Positions 11,782 to 22,929 of a stretch of DNA of 64,000 nt are shown here, one piece after another. The DNA is from Cryptomeria japonica (taxonomy: Eukaryota; Streptophyta; Pinopsida; Cupressales; Cupressaceae), in contig NC_081407.1 of the NCBI RefSeq assembly GCF_030272615.1, forward strand, positions 376,830,877 through 376,894,876, written 5' to 3'. The translations under genes were made by a program, and so were the position numbers. The notes under the pieces were generated by a model. The model saw only the letters and a program-made list of their open reading frames with translations. It did not search any database and was not told the DNA's origin. Each line of letters begins with the position of its first letter. The stretch's first letter is position 1.

Positions 11782-12826
11782 AACCTATCTATCTCCTCAT
11801 TCCCCAGGTCTTTGACTCCCTCCATGTCTACCTCTCTATCCATCCCCTCTTACTCATCTCTTTGCTCTTTTATCTATTCCCTCTCTCCATTGTCTAGGTT
11901 GCCACCTCTCCCTCATTTTTTTTCTTCCTCTCTCTCTTAAATTTGTAGGTTTCTCCCTCATTTCCTCTCCACCTCTATGCCTCTCTATCTATGTCTCATT
12001 AGGCACCTATCTATATGCCCTCTATCTATCTCTCCCCTATCTCTCCCATCTAAGTATTTAGCCTCTCTCTCACCCTCTAGATTTTTCATCTCTCTATCTA
12101 TCCCCTCTCTAGTTCTCTTCATTAGTCTCCACCTCTCTCTCTCCATCACATCTTACCCATCTTCCTTTATGAATTCTCTCATTCACTTATCTCTCCCATC
12201 ACCTCTTTATCTCCCATAAACTCTAGACCTATTACTCTCGCTCTCTTCTCTCTATTTCTTCTCTCTCCCCTCTCCAGGTCTCTCCAATACTCTCTCTCCC
12301 TCTCTCTCTCTCTCCCTCACCTTCCCTCCTTATCTCCATATCTATCCTTCCCTCCCTCCATCTCTCTCCTCCTCCTATTGTTTCTCTCAACTCTCTCTTT
12401 TCTCTCTTGATCACTACTTGCCCCTCCCAACCTTTCTCCATACATATTTTTCTCCTTCCCTCCATCTTTACCTCTCTACCACTCCCTCTTTTTCTCATTA
12501 ATCACCTCTCTCCCCCCCTTTATCTTTCCACCCTTGGTCTCTAACCTCTCTCTACCTAGGCTCTATATTGCTCACCTTTATATCTCTCTTGACTCTCTAA
12601 TTCTTTCCTCTCCACCTCCTTATCCCTCTTTCTCGCTTTGTGAACTTATCTATCTTATTTTTATCTCTCTCTTCCTCACCTATATACCTCTTCCCTCTCT
12701 CTATCTCAATTACTCCCTTCCCACCTCTCCCTCTCTTCTTATCTTCCTCTTTCTCTTTATTACTCCCTCTCTTATCTTCTCTCTCCCTACCTTCTCTAGG
12801 TTATCACCTCTCCCTCCCCTTAAGAC
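10074..12826 (+). repeat. Left inverted-repeat arm of the foldback element
   Basis: Matches the complement of 14545-16597. Anchor points: CATGGACTTGTATGCAATG (11039) pairs with the complement near 16285-16305; the block around ATCAGCATGCTCCTATTATC (11307-11330) pairs with 16032-16055; and CTAGGTTATCACCTCTCCCT (about 12796) pairs with about 14550-14575. 11340-12826 is almost pure pyrimidine with a (CT)n run at 11741-11779. The Ser/Leu/Pro-rich frames in the tract are compositional artefacts. Confidence 0.8.
10860..11020 (+). repeat. Subterminal palindromic repeats with CpG cores
   Basis: A series of 30-45 bp units alternates an A-run, a core such as CACGTACGAG, CATTCGTG or CACGTTATG, and a T-run. 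Equivalent units (ACACGAACGCG, GTACGTG) lie in the right arm at about 16340-16540 and in the partial arm at about 22935-22985. They contain most of the CpG sites of a CpG-poor neighbourhood. Clustered subterminal motifs are typical transposase-binding arrays; that role is inferred. Confidence 0.55.
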
Positions 12827-14544
12827 CCCATATGACCCCTAACAACACCATATAACCCCTTAGGACACCATATGACCCCTTTTAACATCATAGTACATGA
12901 AATGACCCCTTAGGATACCATATGACCCCTTTTAACATCCTCATACATGACATGACCGCTTAGGACACCACATGACCCCTTAGGACAATATGATGTCCTA
13001 AGGGGTCATGTGGTTTCCTAAGGGGTAATATAGTGTTCTAACACATGTGTGGTCCCCTGGGACCCTATATGACCCCTTAGGACACCATATGACCCTTTTT
13101 AACATCCTGGTATGTACGAAATGACCCCTTTGGACATCATATTTTCTTAAGAGGTCATATGGTGTCCTAAGGGGCCACATCATGTAATGGGATGTTTAAA
13201 GGTGTCATATGGTGTCCTAAGGGGTCATGTCATGTACTAGGATATTAAAAGAAAACATATCATATCCTAAGAAGTCATATGGTGTCCTAAGGGGTCATAT
13301 GGTGTCGTTAGGGGTCATATGAGGTCCTAAGGGGACACACATGTGTTAGAACACCATATGACCCCTTAGGACACTATATGAACCCTTAGGACATCATGTG
13401 GCCCTAAGGGTTCATATGGTGTCCTAAGGGGTCATAGGGTGTCCTGAGGGGTCATGCCATGTACTAAGATGTTAAAATGGATCATATGGTGTCCTAAGGG
13501 GTCATACATTATCCTAAGAAGACATATGGTGTCCTGAGGGGTCATATAAGGTCCTATGGGGTCATATGGGGTCCTAAGGGGTCATATGGTGTCTTGAGGG
13601 TCATATAGTGTCCTAAGGGGTGATATGGTGTCATTAGAGGTCATATGGTGTCCTAAGGGGTCATATGGTGTCGTTAGGGGTCATTTGGGGTCCTAAGGGT
13701 CCACACATGTGTTAGAACACCATATGACCCATTAGGACATTTTACGGTCCTAAGGGGTCACATGGTGTTGTTAGGGGTCATATGGGGTCCTAAGGGGCCA
13801 CACACATGTTAGAACACCATATGACCCATTAGGACATAATATGGTCCTAAGGGGTCATATGGTGTTGTTAGGGGTCATATGTGGTCCTAAGGGGCCACAA
13901 ATCTATTAGAACACCATATGACCCCCTAGGACACCATATGACCCATTAGGACATCATTTGATCATAAGAGGTCATATAGTGTCCTAAGGAATCATATCGT
14001 GTACTAGGATATCAAAAGGGGTCATATGGTGTCTTGAGGGGTCATATGGTGTCCTTAAAGGGCATATGGAGTCCTAATGGGTCATATGGTGTCGTTAGGG
14101 GTCATATGGGGTCCTAAAGGGCCACACATGTGTTTGGATGCCATATGACCCCTTAAGACATCATATTACATCCTAAGGGGTCATGTTGTACATACCAGGA
14201 TGTTGAAAAGGATCATATGGTGTGTTGAGGGGTCATATGGGGTCCTAAGGGGCCACACGTGTTATAACACCATATGAATCCTTAGGACACCATATGACCC
14301 CTTAGGACATCATATTGTCCTAAGGGGTCATATGGTGTCCTAAGGGGTCATGCCATGTACGAGGATGTTAAAAGGAGTCATATGGTGTCCTAAGGGGTCA
14401 TGTCATGTACAAGGATGTTAAAAGGGGTCATATTGTTTCTTAAGGGGTCATGTCGTGTACTCGGATGTTAAAAGGAGTCATATGGTGTCCTGAGGGGTTA
14501 TATGGTGTCGTAAGGGGTCATATGGTGTTGTTAGGGGTCATATG
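12827..14544. repeat. Central 20-bp minisatellite in both orientations
   Basis: The unit is GGGGTCATATGGTGTCCTAA or its complement, repeated dozens of times with variants. Interspersed longer units contain CATGTACTAGGATGTTAAAA or CACACATGTGTTAGAACACC. Each unit has a CATATG palindrome at its core. Orientation changes several times: mostly complement in 12827-12985, mixed around 13000-13400, mostly direct after 13400. It forms the loop between the two foldback arms. Confidence 0.9.
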
Positions 14545-16597
14545 ATGTCCTAAGGGGAGGGAGAGGTGATGACCTAGAGAGGGGAAGGAGAGAGAAGAGG
14601 AGAGAGAAGAATAAAGAGAAAGAGAGAGCTAAGAAGAGAGGGAGAGGTGGGTAGGGAGTGATTGAGATAGAGAGAGGGAAGACGTATATAGGTGAGGAAG
14701 AGAGAGATAAAAATTAAGCTAGATAAGTTCACAAAGAGAGAAAGAGGGGTAAGGAGGTGGAGAGGAAAGAATTAGAGAGGCGAGAGAGATATATAGGTGA
14801 GTGATCTAGATCCTAGGTAGAGAGAGGTGAGAGATGAAGGGTGGAAATATAGAGGGGGAGAGGGACTTGGGTAATGAGAAAAAGAGGGAGTGGTAGAGAG
14901 GTAAAGATGGAGGGGAGGAGAAAAAAATGTATGGAGAGAGGTTGGGAGGGGCAAGTAGTGATCAAGAGAACAAAGAGAGAGTGAAGAGAAACAATAGGAG
15001 GAGAAGAGAGATGGAGGGAGGGAAGGATAGATATGGAGATAAGGAGGGAAGGTGAGAGAGAGAGAGGGAGAGAGTATAGGAGAGACCTAGAGAGGGGAGA
15101 GAGAAGAAACAGAGAGAAGAGAGGGAGAGTAATAGGTCTAGAGTTTATGGGAGATAAAGACGCGATGAGAGAGATAAGCGAAGGAGAGAGTTCATAAAGG
15201 GAGATGGGTAAGATGTGATGGAGAGAGAGAGGTGGAGACTAAGGGAGAGAAATAGAGAGGGGATAGATAGAGAGAGAGAAATCTAGAGGGTGAGAGAGAG
15301 GTTAAATACCTAGATGGGAGAGAAAGGGGTGAGATAGATAAAGGGAATATATATAGGTGCCTAATGAGACATGGATAGAGAGGCATAGAGGTGGAGAGGA
15401 AATGAGGGATAAACCTATAAATTTGACAGAGGGAGGGAGAGAAAAAATGAGGGAGAGGTGACAACCTAGACAATGGAGAGAGGGAATAGATAAAAGAGCA
15501 AAGAGATGAGTAAGAGGGGATGGATGGAGAGGTAGACATTGAGGGATTCAAAGAACTAGGGAATGAGGAGATAGATAGGTTTGGAGAGAGAGAGAAAAGA
15601 GGGAGAGAGTTCATAAATAGATAGGGGTAAGGGGGAACGAAGAGAAAGGTGGAGATAGAGGGTGGAAAATTAGATAGTTGAGAAACCTAGAGGAGGAGAG
15701 AGAGAGGTGGGTAATAATATAGGGAGGGAGAGGTATTGAGTTGAATAGGGAGGGAGTGAGAGACCTAGATATGGGGAGAGAGAGGATAGAAGGGATAGGT
15801 AGTAACACAGAGAATGGAGAGGGAGGGGAAAGAAATAATAAGAGACATAGATGAAGAGAAAGGGAAGGAGTCAAGGATAGAAATAGGGTTAAGGAAGGAA
15901 TGAAAGGTAGAGAGGGTGGGATATACCTAGAGAGTGGAGAGATAATTGAGAGAGGTAAGAGAAGGAGAGATATATGTCTAGAGTTTGGGAAAGATAAAGA
16001 GAGTGAGATATAGAGCTAAAGAATGATAATAGGAGCATGCTGATTATTGAAATTTGACATGCTGATTGCTGAAATTTGAATAAGTCTGAAATTTTTATGA
16101 TCCTCTAAAAACTAGAATCTATGTTATAACTCCTATAGAGATGAAACCACTCTCAAACATCCTAACACTATATACATACAATATAACTTAAAGTATAAGA
16201 AAGATAAAAGACAAAGAGAAAATATAACTTAAATGTTATATTTTACGTATATAGCCCGCTGAAAAAACTAAGGGAATGATAAATGCATTGCATACAAGTC
16301 CATGTTTCTAGTCTAATTTTATGTAAGAAAAACACTTACTAAACATAACGTGTACGTGTTTTTTTATTTTCAAAAACCCGTATGCGTTTTTATTTTTTGA
16401 AAAAAACTGATCGCATTTTTCTTTAAAAAAATGAGTATGCGTTTTTTATGTTTAAAAACACGAACGCGTCTTGGTGACCGAGCCTAAACACGAACGAGTT
16501 ATTTAAATTTAAAAATAACCCATTCGTGTTAGTAGTTTTAAGATGTTTTTTTCGAAGGTTGTCTACTTTTTTGCACACCATCTTGGTGCACTTACCC
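14545..16597 (-). repeat. Right inverted-repeat arm of the foldback element
   Basis: Complement of the left arm: purine-rich tract 14555-15990 (GAGAGAGGG-rich), then unique sequence 16000-16330, subterminal CpG palindromes 16340-16540 and the terminal repeat 16568-16597. It is shorter than the left arm. The 140- and 87-aa minus-strand frames are complements of the pyrimidine-rich pseudo-frames of the left arm. Confidence 0.8.
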
Positions 16598-16601
16598 CTC
16601 A

Positions 16602-17243
16602 TGTGGTTGGGTTATTGGATAAAGCTATTATCCAATGGGTAAAATATTTTGTAAGGTTTACCCATGGTTAGGATTTGACCAAAGGGACAAAACCCATGTG
16701 GGTTAACTTGTTGAAGAAGGGAAGCATTTAAGAGCCTTTAATGGGTGCGATGATGGGTTGGGGGTTAATTTGAGTTTAAGATTGTGCAAATGATTAGAAG
16801 AGGGTTTAGGCTAATTTAGAAGGGCTTTAGAAGAATCTAGGAGAAGGTTAGGCATGCAACTTGCATATTCTAGAAAGTGCAAGAGGGATGAATTTAGGAT
16901 TTTTATAAATAAATAATTATTTATTTAAAATAGTTGGTGCAACTTGCATTTGTAGGAGAATGCAAGTGGATGAGAGATTTTAAATAAATATTCATTTATT
17001 TTTATAGGGATTTTGGTTAGGCATTTTAAATAAATGTTTAATTTATTTAAATGAGAGAAAATGGGAATTAAATAAATTTATTAATTTATTTAATATTTGG
17101 ACTATGTTTAGTATTTTAAATAAATTTATAAGAATAGGTTGAAATGAATTAATTAAATATAAATTAAATTAATAGAAGAACATTAGTTCATTAAATAAAT
17201 ATTAAATATTTAATTAATTAGTGGACAAATTTATATGTCTACA
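16602..17243 (-). mobile_element. 5' LTR of the deleted gypsy-type element, proximal half (resumes after the foldback)
   Basis: 16777-17243 is about 93% identical by eye to 4974-5423, ending TGTCTACA. 16602-16776 is LTR sequence without a match in the other LTR. The next 5 bp (TACTC) separate it from the copia LTR starting at 17249. Confidence 0.7.
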
Positions 17244-17248
17244 TACTC

Positions 17249-17724
17249 TATAAGAATTGGCTATGGTGATAGCCACTCAAGATCTAGAGGTCTATTGAAT
17301 AGCACAATAACAAGAGAGAACAATAGAGACAAGAACAAACTGTACTCTCATCAATAATGCAATAATCTGGACTAGACAAATGTACATAGGAGACCCTTTG
17401 GTTATATAGCCTAGGTGAGTGAATGAGACAATGACAAGTGTCGTTGCTCATAACATGATAAGGAGAGTGAAATGCTATCATCCCACCTAAAGTGGAAAAG
17501 TGATCACATGATAATACCACTAAAGATGTATCAACTACTAAAGGTGGAAAAGTGGAAAAATGCAACCACAAAAGGTGGATATGATAATGTGATAAAGTGA
17601 CAATTCCACCTAAAGTGGAGATGCTCCAACCACTCCTATGCAATTCCCTCAGTAATATTAAATAAAGTGTAATTAGGACCTAGGAAAGAATAAACCAAGG
17701 TAAAATGCATTAATTACACCAACA
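17249..17724 (-). mobile_element. Copia element 3' LTR and adjoining polypurine tract
   Basis: 476 bp, minus-strand start TGTTGGTGTAATTAATGC, with the tract AAGGGGGG immediately before it (17725-17732). The TATAAGAATTGGCTATG end and the CACAATAACAAGAGAGAACA block are shared with 22699-22896. Confidence 0.75.
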
Positions 17725-18622
17725 CCCCCCTTAAGTGCAACTTAAGGGAATGTAGTCTCAAGATAACAATGCAAGATGGGTCTTGACAACTAGGGCATGC
17801 TAGATACCCATGAATAAATGCAATTCAATTTCTCACAAACAGATAAAGGGAGAAAACCTAGTGGGAAAAAAATCCCCCCCAAAGAGAGATGAAAACATAA
17901 AAGAACTCTTAAAGAAGAATGAGAAGGACACAACCCTATGTGAGGAAAAAGTCCCTCCCCATAAGAGAGAAGAAGAGAGACCAAGTAGCCCCCCTCAATG
18001 TAGAATATGCACCAATGGTAGTAACTAAAAACTAAATGAAGAAGATTCTCCACAATCATCAAACAACATTCCTCCCCTTAGATATAAACAAGACCAAAGG
18101 TGTATGAATGAAGCCTCCCAAATCCTGAAAGGAAGATGTAGGAAGAAAACTTAAGATGTATGGAGTCTCTGAAAGTTGCTCAAGTCTATCCATGTTGATG
18201 TTTAAAGTTGCCTCCTCTAAATTAGGTGTACTAGGGCACACTGTTGAAAAAGACAATCCAGGATATAGTGAAGATGGATGTAGAACATGATCCAAATACT
18301 CAAGTGTCTCCTCTAAAGATAAAGAGACCTCCTCCAAATGTTGTACATAAGTATCACAATCACATAAAACTTGAAAGAATGATCATGTAGATAATGAACA
18401 AGAGGGTTAGAGTGCTTCCTCGCAACAACTAAAGAAGGATCATCTCCATCAAAGAGAAGATGAATATCATCATTGATGTCTCCCAAATCTGCAATGTAGG
18501 ACTCCACAAACAAAGTTGCAATGTCTATTAAGTAATCATCCCAAGGAATTGTATCTAAAAGACAATGTATATCCTATTGCACTGAATCACAAGCGGCCAA
18601 AATTATAGCAACATAAGCATCA

Positions 18623-19362
18623 TTAGGAGCAATAGTATGTGATATCAATAGGAGGAGATGAAATGAAAGGCTCAAGAATTAGATCACATGTGAGAACAAC
18701 CATGTTCAAGTAACCAAAGTTCTCCTTGATATCAGAATCCACACAAGAAGTGTGATCATCATCTGAAGAATCAAATTCATCAATATGAACAAAATCTAAA
18801 AATGAGTACAACCAAGATGCATGATCCACCACCCCAGTAGCAATGATATCTCTAGTCTCCAAGTCTCTAATGATAATTGAATCAGGTGTGAATTCCATGG
18901 TCTTCCTTGCTACACCATGAGTGATTTGATAGATGGAAAGAAGATTTTTTGTCAAGTGAGGTACACACAATACATCATTAAAGGTGCCATCCCCAATAGC
19001 AATAGATCCTTTCCTAATCACATTCATATATGTATGATTGCCCATCAAAATTGGTGGCATGTTGCAAGACTCAAATGAAGAGAACATAGACGACGAAGAT
19101 GCCATGTGATGAGATGTTCCTGAATTAAGAAGCCATCTCCTTGAATCATGAGTTGTAGTAGCACAAAGAGATTGTCCTTTACTTATTCTAGAAGTGTGAC
19201 TCTTTCCTTATCAAAATCTACTTTTTTGGACAAAGAAGCTAAATCAGACATTATAGAATGCATACTAATTCTATTCTTCTCAAGAAGATGCTTCAATTCA
19301 TCAATATCCTTCTTGTGACAGTGGTGTTCACCATGTCCTAACTTCTTGCAATATGCACAAGT
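18623..19362 (-). pseudogene. Copia zinc knuckle and protease/pre-integrase region (fossil)
   Basis: The knuckle CAYCKKLGHGEHHC (C-x2-C-x4-H-x4-C) lies at about 19362-19318 on the minus strand. Downstream, MASSSSMFSSFESCN, GKGSIAIGDGTF-like and VLCVPHLTKNLLSIYQ are characteristic of the copia protease to GAG-pre-integrase region. It is broken. Confidence 0.75.
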
Positions 19363-19559
19363 AAGATTCTCCTTCTTATATGATTTCCCCTTAGGAGAGA
19401 ATGTAGAATCCTTTTGTTCAGTTGAGAAAGATTGTGAGATCTATCCTTTTGAGGCTTTGGATTTGCTTGCTTTTGCTTCTTGTTGGAACCTTTCTCATGA
19501 TTAGCCACCAAGGCATGTGACTTGGATGACTTGATAATACCCATTATGTTCAACTTTTC

Positions 19560-20186
19560 TTATTCAAGCATCAACATCTCCATGAATGAATCAAAGGATG
19601 GTGTACTATAGGCACTCTCCATTATCAATCTATGAGAGTGGGAACTAGAAACAAAAGCTGCATACTTGGAAGGAAGTTTATCCAGTAAATTGAAGACCAA
19701 TTGTGCATCCTTCTTATCAATGCCACAATCCTTGAGTTGTGCTCTTATCTCATTTTCCTTAGTTATATAGTCTTGGATTGTATCAAAATCTTTGGGATCC
19801 AACATTGTGAGTTCATTGTCAAGCTTATAGCCCCTAATATCATCAACTTGGCCATACAAATTACCACTTTTTCCAAGCATCTTTGATTGTCTTACACTTA
19901 TCAATGTGATAGATAAGATCATCTGATACATACTTACTCAATATTCCAAGAGCCATAGTTTTCTTAGTGAGCCATTCCATTTAAACATTTGGATCAACTT
20001 ACGATCTGGTGGTGCTTCAACAGTTCCATCAATGTAATGAGTTAGTCCATTTTTCATTAATTTACTCCATGTTTTGATTTTTCCTGATCCATAATTATGT
20101 GGAGTTAGAAGTGGAAATTTAGGAGAACCCATAACTAAAAATGAAAGAGTACAAGATATAGAGATAGGCACAATCACACAGGACAC
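19560..20186 (-). pseudogene. Copia gag region (fossil)
   Basis: Contains ITKENEIRAQLKDCGI and LVFNLLDKLPSKYAAFVSS, the classic plant copia gag (UBN2-type) signature, preceded by an N-terminal part with FPLLTPHNYGSGKIKTWS. Interrupted; treated as a fossil. Confidence 0.8.
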
Positions 20187-20189
20187 CCC

Positions 20190-22686
20190 CCCAGATTCAT
20201 TTAATCAAAGAACCTCCCCTCAAAAGACATGATTTAGTACTTTATACTTAGTGCGTGTACAAGATGCCACTTGAAAATCAAGGCAAAGTGGACTTTTGAT
20301 TTCTAATTTACAACTAACTGCCCCAATTAGGCTATATTAGACTCAAATGACAAATTCAAAAGACCAAACTAAGATCCAAGCATGACAAGTGCCAAAATAG
20401 GCAAAAAATGACCATATGCTGAAAGTAAAAATTCTAATCACAATCACTGCAAACTAATAGCATAAATGTGAAGTAGGCCAAAAAATAATGCACTTAAAAA
20501 AAAAAACACTTGAAAAGGAGGTTGTATGAGCCTGAACGGAGCCCCAAAAGTTGTGAAATGAGGATTAGATAGGTACTTCTAGAAAATTTGTCCAATTAAA
20601 TCTAGAAAATGACCACACCACTACGTAGAGTACAAAAAAATAGCCCAAATATTAAAAAAAATTGCACTGAAAAAAGAGGCAAAATGAGCAAGTTATGAGC
20701 TTTTGAAAATTTCCTTCAAATTTGAAAATGCAAATGGAGAGGGGGTCAAATTTTTCGAAAGACTGCTAATGTAGTAATAACATCAGTAGTAGAGGAGGTT
20801 AAATTTGATGGCTTGGATCTAGTCAAAGGAAAAAATCACCCCTGCATTGATGAAGAGGTCATTGATGATGTGGCAGTACGACCTCACTGTGGCACTGTAT
20901 GGAACAATCTGATTGGGTGAGCATGTGGTTTTCACGTATATCTCAATGTCGTTGTGTAATTCATGGGCAAGTATGTGCCAAGCAATCAAACCCCAATGCT
21001 CCACCAATCTCACAAGAAAGAAACACAGACTAATCTCGCTAAGGCTGGTGAAAGCCAATTACGAGGAGGTGCAACGATCAAAGGTGAGAAAGGTTAAACT
21101 AATACATAGGCGCTGCCAAACAAGCCAACCTAGGGAGATACCGGGGCAGAAGGAGTGACCGCCTATCAATGAAGATAAGCCTCACAATATCCATTATTAG
21201 CAGATATTCACGAAGCCACTACAAAATACCACCACAATTTTGAATCACGTGCCTTTGCGAGAATTGCTTGATAATACAACAAATCAAATAATAAAGCCTA
21301 ATCACAAACCCATCCAATGAGAGCAAATGCTATATTAACCAAGCAAAATAAGCACCCACAAGTAAATGCAACAAATAAACCGTTTGCACAAGACAATCTA
21401 TGTGGGTCTCCCAATAATGATTGAAATGAGTACACTGCCAAAACAAAATGCGCTGACAACAAATGTAAGGGTGAAGTGCCAATTTACTTACACTATAAAA
21501 TATATATATGATGCCCTATGACCAATAAATCATGCCTTCCAAATTATAATGCATTGGAAATAGATCAGCTACGTCCCTGACGATCTAGAAAATATGGATC
21601 AAATGAGAGGGGTTGATCATGGATGAAACAATAATTGTTGGCCACCAAATCATTGAAAATAGTCTACGAAGCTGAGGACGGGGTGCACCAAGGGTTGTGT
21701 GTGCTAAAGTATGGCTAGAAATATAAAAACCAAACAAACATCACACAATTGCCAAATGCAATAGCTTCTGCAAGAACCAACCATTCAAGGCTGAAATAGT
21801 GCAATAATGAAACCTGATTTGATTGTAAAGAATAAATCGCCAATACCTTTGACAGGAAAACCACAGGCCAGATCAAGGACTGTCGTTCTTAATTGTTTAC
21901 AATGCACTGATCGTTCAAGAAAGGATGCTACTAAATAAAAGCCTTTGTCTCAATAGTAAAGAGACCGACCGATGCGATGCAAGGAACTCGTCCAGGTTCC
22001 ATTGATTTACGACAATGTAGATCTAATCTAACACTAGGATTATATGGACTAGCCAAGAAACACGCATTTCAAAACAAGTCAACCCTGATCCAAATGCTAT
22101 GATGAGGTGACCAACACCAAAGAGGGCCAATAGAGCCAGATCATGGGGCAATGAATGTGTAAAATGCTAGGGAGAATCGCACCAAAAACTCAGGTTGATC
22201 ATGAAACAAAGCGAGCTGATCGATACCCAACAAACAATGTGAGCATATATAATGGTGTAACTCCAGACAATAAATGCTTCTGCACAAAAAATATGGCTAA
22301 ACAAAGATCTACATGGGCTGATGTATGTTTCGAGGGCCTCCAAATCACATGAGAGCGGATCAAAACATGGCCACAAGTAGAGACACCATGCCCGATATGA
22401 CGCAATCTGTGCACGCACCAATAACCAAAAATTGCAAAGTACAACTAATTTGATAAAATTCTGTAGAAAATAAAATGATGATAGATAAATTTTTGCAAGC
22501 TACTATTCGAGAGGGGCCAAATGGCCTTCCAACTAATTTTTTTTTCTACAAAACAATTTTATTCGGAATATAGGTAAATTTGTAGTCTAAATTCATGAAA
22601 ACAACATCCCGGACGTAATAGTGATGTCCATTCAGCCTCAAACTATACCACGGTCTCTCTAATAGGTATCCAATGACACTCTCCAC
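20190..22686 (-). other. Long untranslated leader of the copia element
   Basis: About 2.5 kb between the primer binding site and gag. No frame longer than ~85 codons is present, and none resembles a known protein. It is somewhat less AT-rich than the surroundings. It may be inserted or captured sequence. Confidence 0.45.
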
Positions 22687-22698
22687 GCTTTGATCCCA

Positions 22699-22896
22699 TA
22701 TAAGAATTGGCTATGAAGATAGCCACCTAAGATTTAGAGGCCTATTGAATAGCACAATAACAAGAGAGAACAATAGAGACAAGAACAAACTATATTCTCA
22801 TCAATGATGCAATAAGATAGACTAAACAAATGTACATAGGAGACCCCTTGACCTAGGAAAGAATAAACAAACTAAAATGCCTTAATTACATGAACA
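22699..22896 (-). mobile_element. Copia element 5' LTR
   Basis: Matches the ends of the 17249-17724 LTR but is shorter. It is followed on the minus strand by the Met-tRNA-like primer binding site at 22698-22687. The next sequence at 22897 is a TATACATA microsatellite. Confidence 0.7.
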
Positions 22897-22929
22897 TATA
22901 CATATACATATATATATACACATATATAC

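Larger units (their letters stand above)
10074..16597. mobile_element. Giant foldback (long-inverted-repeat) element, 6.5 kb
   Basis: The ends are inverted copies: GGGTAAGTGCATCAAGATGG at 10074 and its complement ending CTTACCC at 16597. They are flanked by CTCA on both sides (10070-10073 and 16598-16601), a putative 4-bp target duplication. The left arm (10074-12826) and right arm (14545-16597) are inverted repeats at roughly 85-90%; the right arm lacks a segment corresponding to about 10105-10850. Arms run outside to inside as terminal unique sequence, subterminal CpG palindromes, AT-rich unique sequence and a 1.4-kb pyrimidine (left) or purine (right) tract. A minisatellite fills the centre. 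No transposase is visible, so it is presumably mobilised in trans. Superfamily not assigned. It sits inside an LTR and is younger than that LTR. Confidence 0.8.
3905..17243 (-). mobile_element. Internally deleted Ty3/gypsy-type LTR element with antisense PMD gene, split by a foldback element
   Basis: On the minus strand the order is LTR (17243 to 9467, interrupted by the foldback at 10074-16597), an internal region (9466-5424), a polypurine tract (5436-5424) and LTR (5423-3905). Both LTRs run TGTAGACA...CTTTCA on the minus strand. No gag, RT or integrase is visible between the LTRs, so this is a broken, non-autonomous derivative. The internal region holds a plus-strand (antisense) PMD gene like that in the Tat element at 52.8-64 kb, so I assign it to the same broad group. 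LTR ends agree at roughly 88-93% by eye, which makes it old. No convincing target duplication is visible. Confidence 0.65.
17249..22896 (-). mobile_element. Ty1/copia-type element with gag and protease parts only
   Basis: Minus-strand order: LTR (22896-22699), primer binding site TGGGATCAAAGC (22698-22687, like the initiator-Met tRNA site TGGTATCAGAGC), a ~2.5-kb leader without a credible frame, gag (about 20186-19560), CCHC knuckle (about 19362-19318), protease/pre-integrase region (about 19140-18623), then ~0.9 kb without domains, a polypurine tract and LTR (17724-17249). No RT, RNase H or integrase was recognised between protease and LTR, so it is a non-autonomous, broken copy with several interruptions. 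LTRs start TGTT and end near CTTATA. The target duplication is unclear. Confidence 0.75.

Noticed and set aside
11477-12855. Ser/Leu/Pro-rich frames of 71-112 aa (and their complements at 14772-15874)
   Set aside because: They arise from the pyrimidine-rich foldback arm; no domain, no conservation of frame between the two arms.
12827-14544. CRISPR-like array (short repeats at regular intervals)
   Set aside because: There are no unique spacers, the repeats change orientation and there are no cas genes; it is a minisatellite in plant-type DNA.
17244-22901. A 5-bp target duplication for the copia element
   Set aside because: TACTC on one side and TATAC on the other do not match; the right flank is a microsatellite, so the boundary cannot be confirmed.
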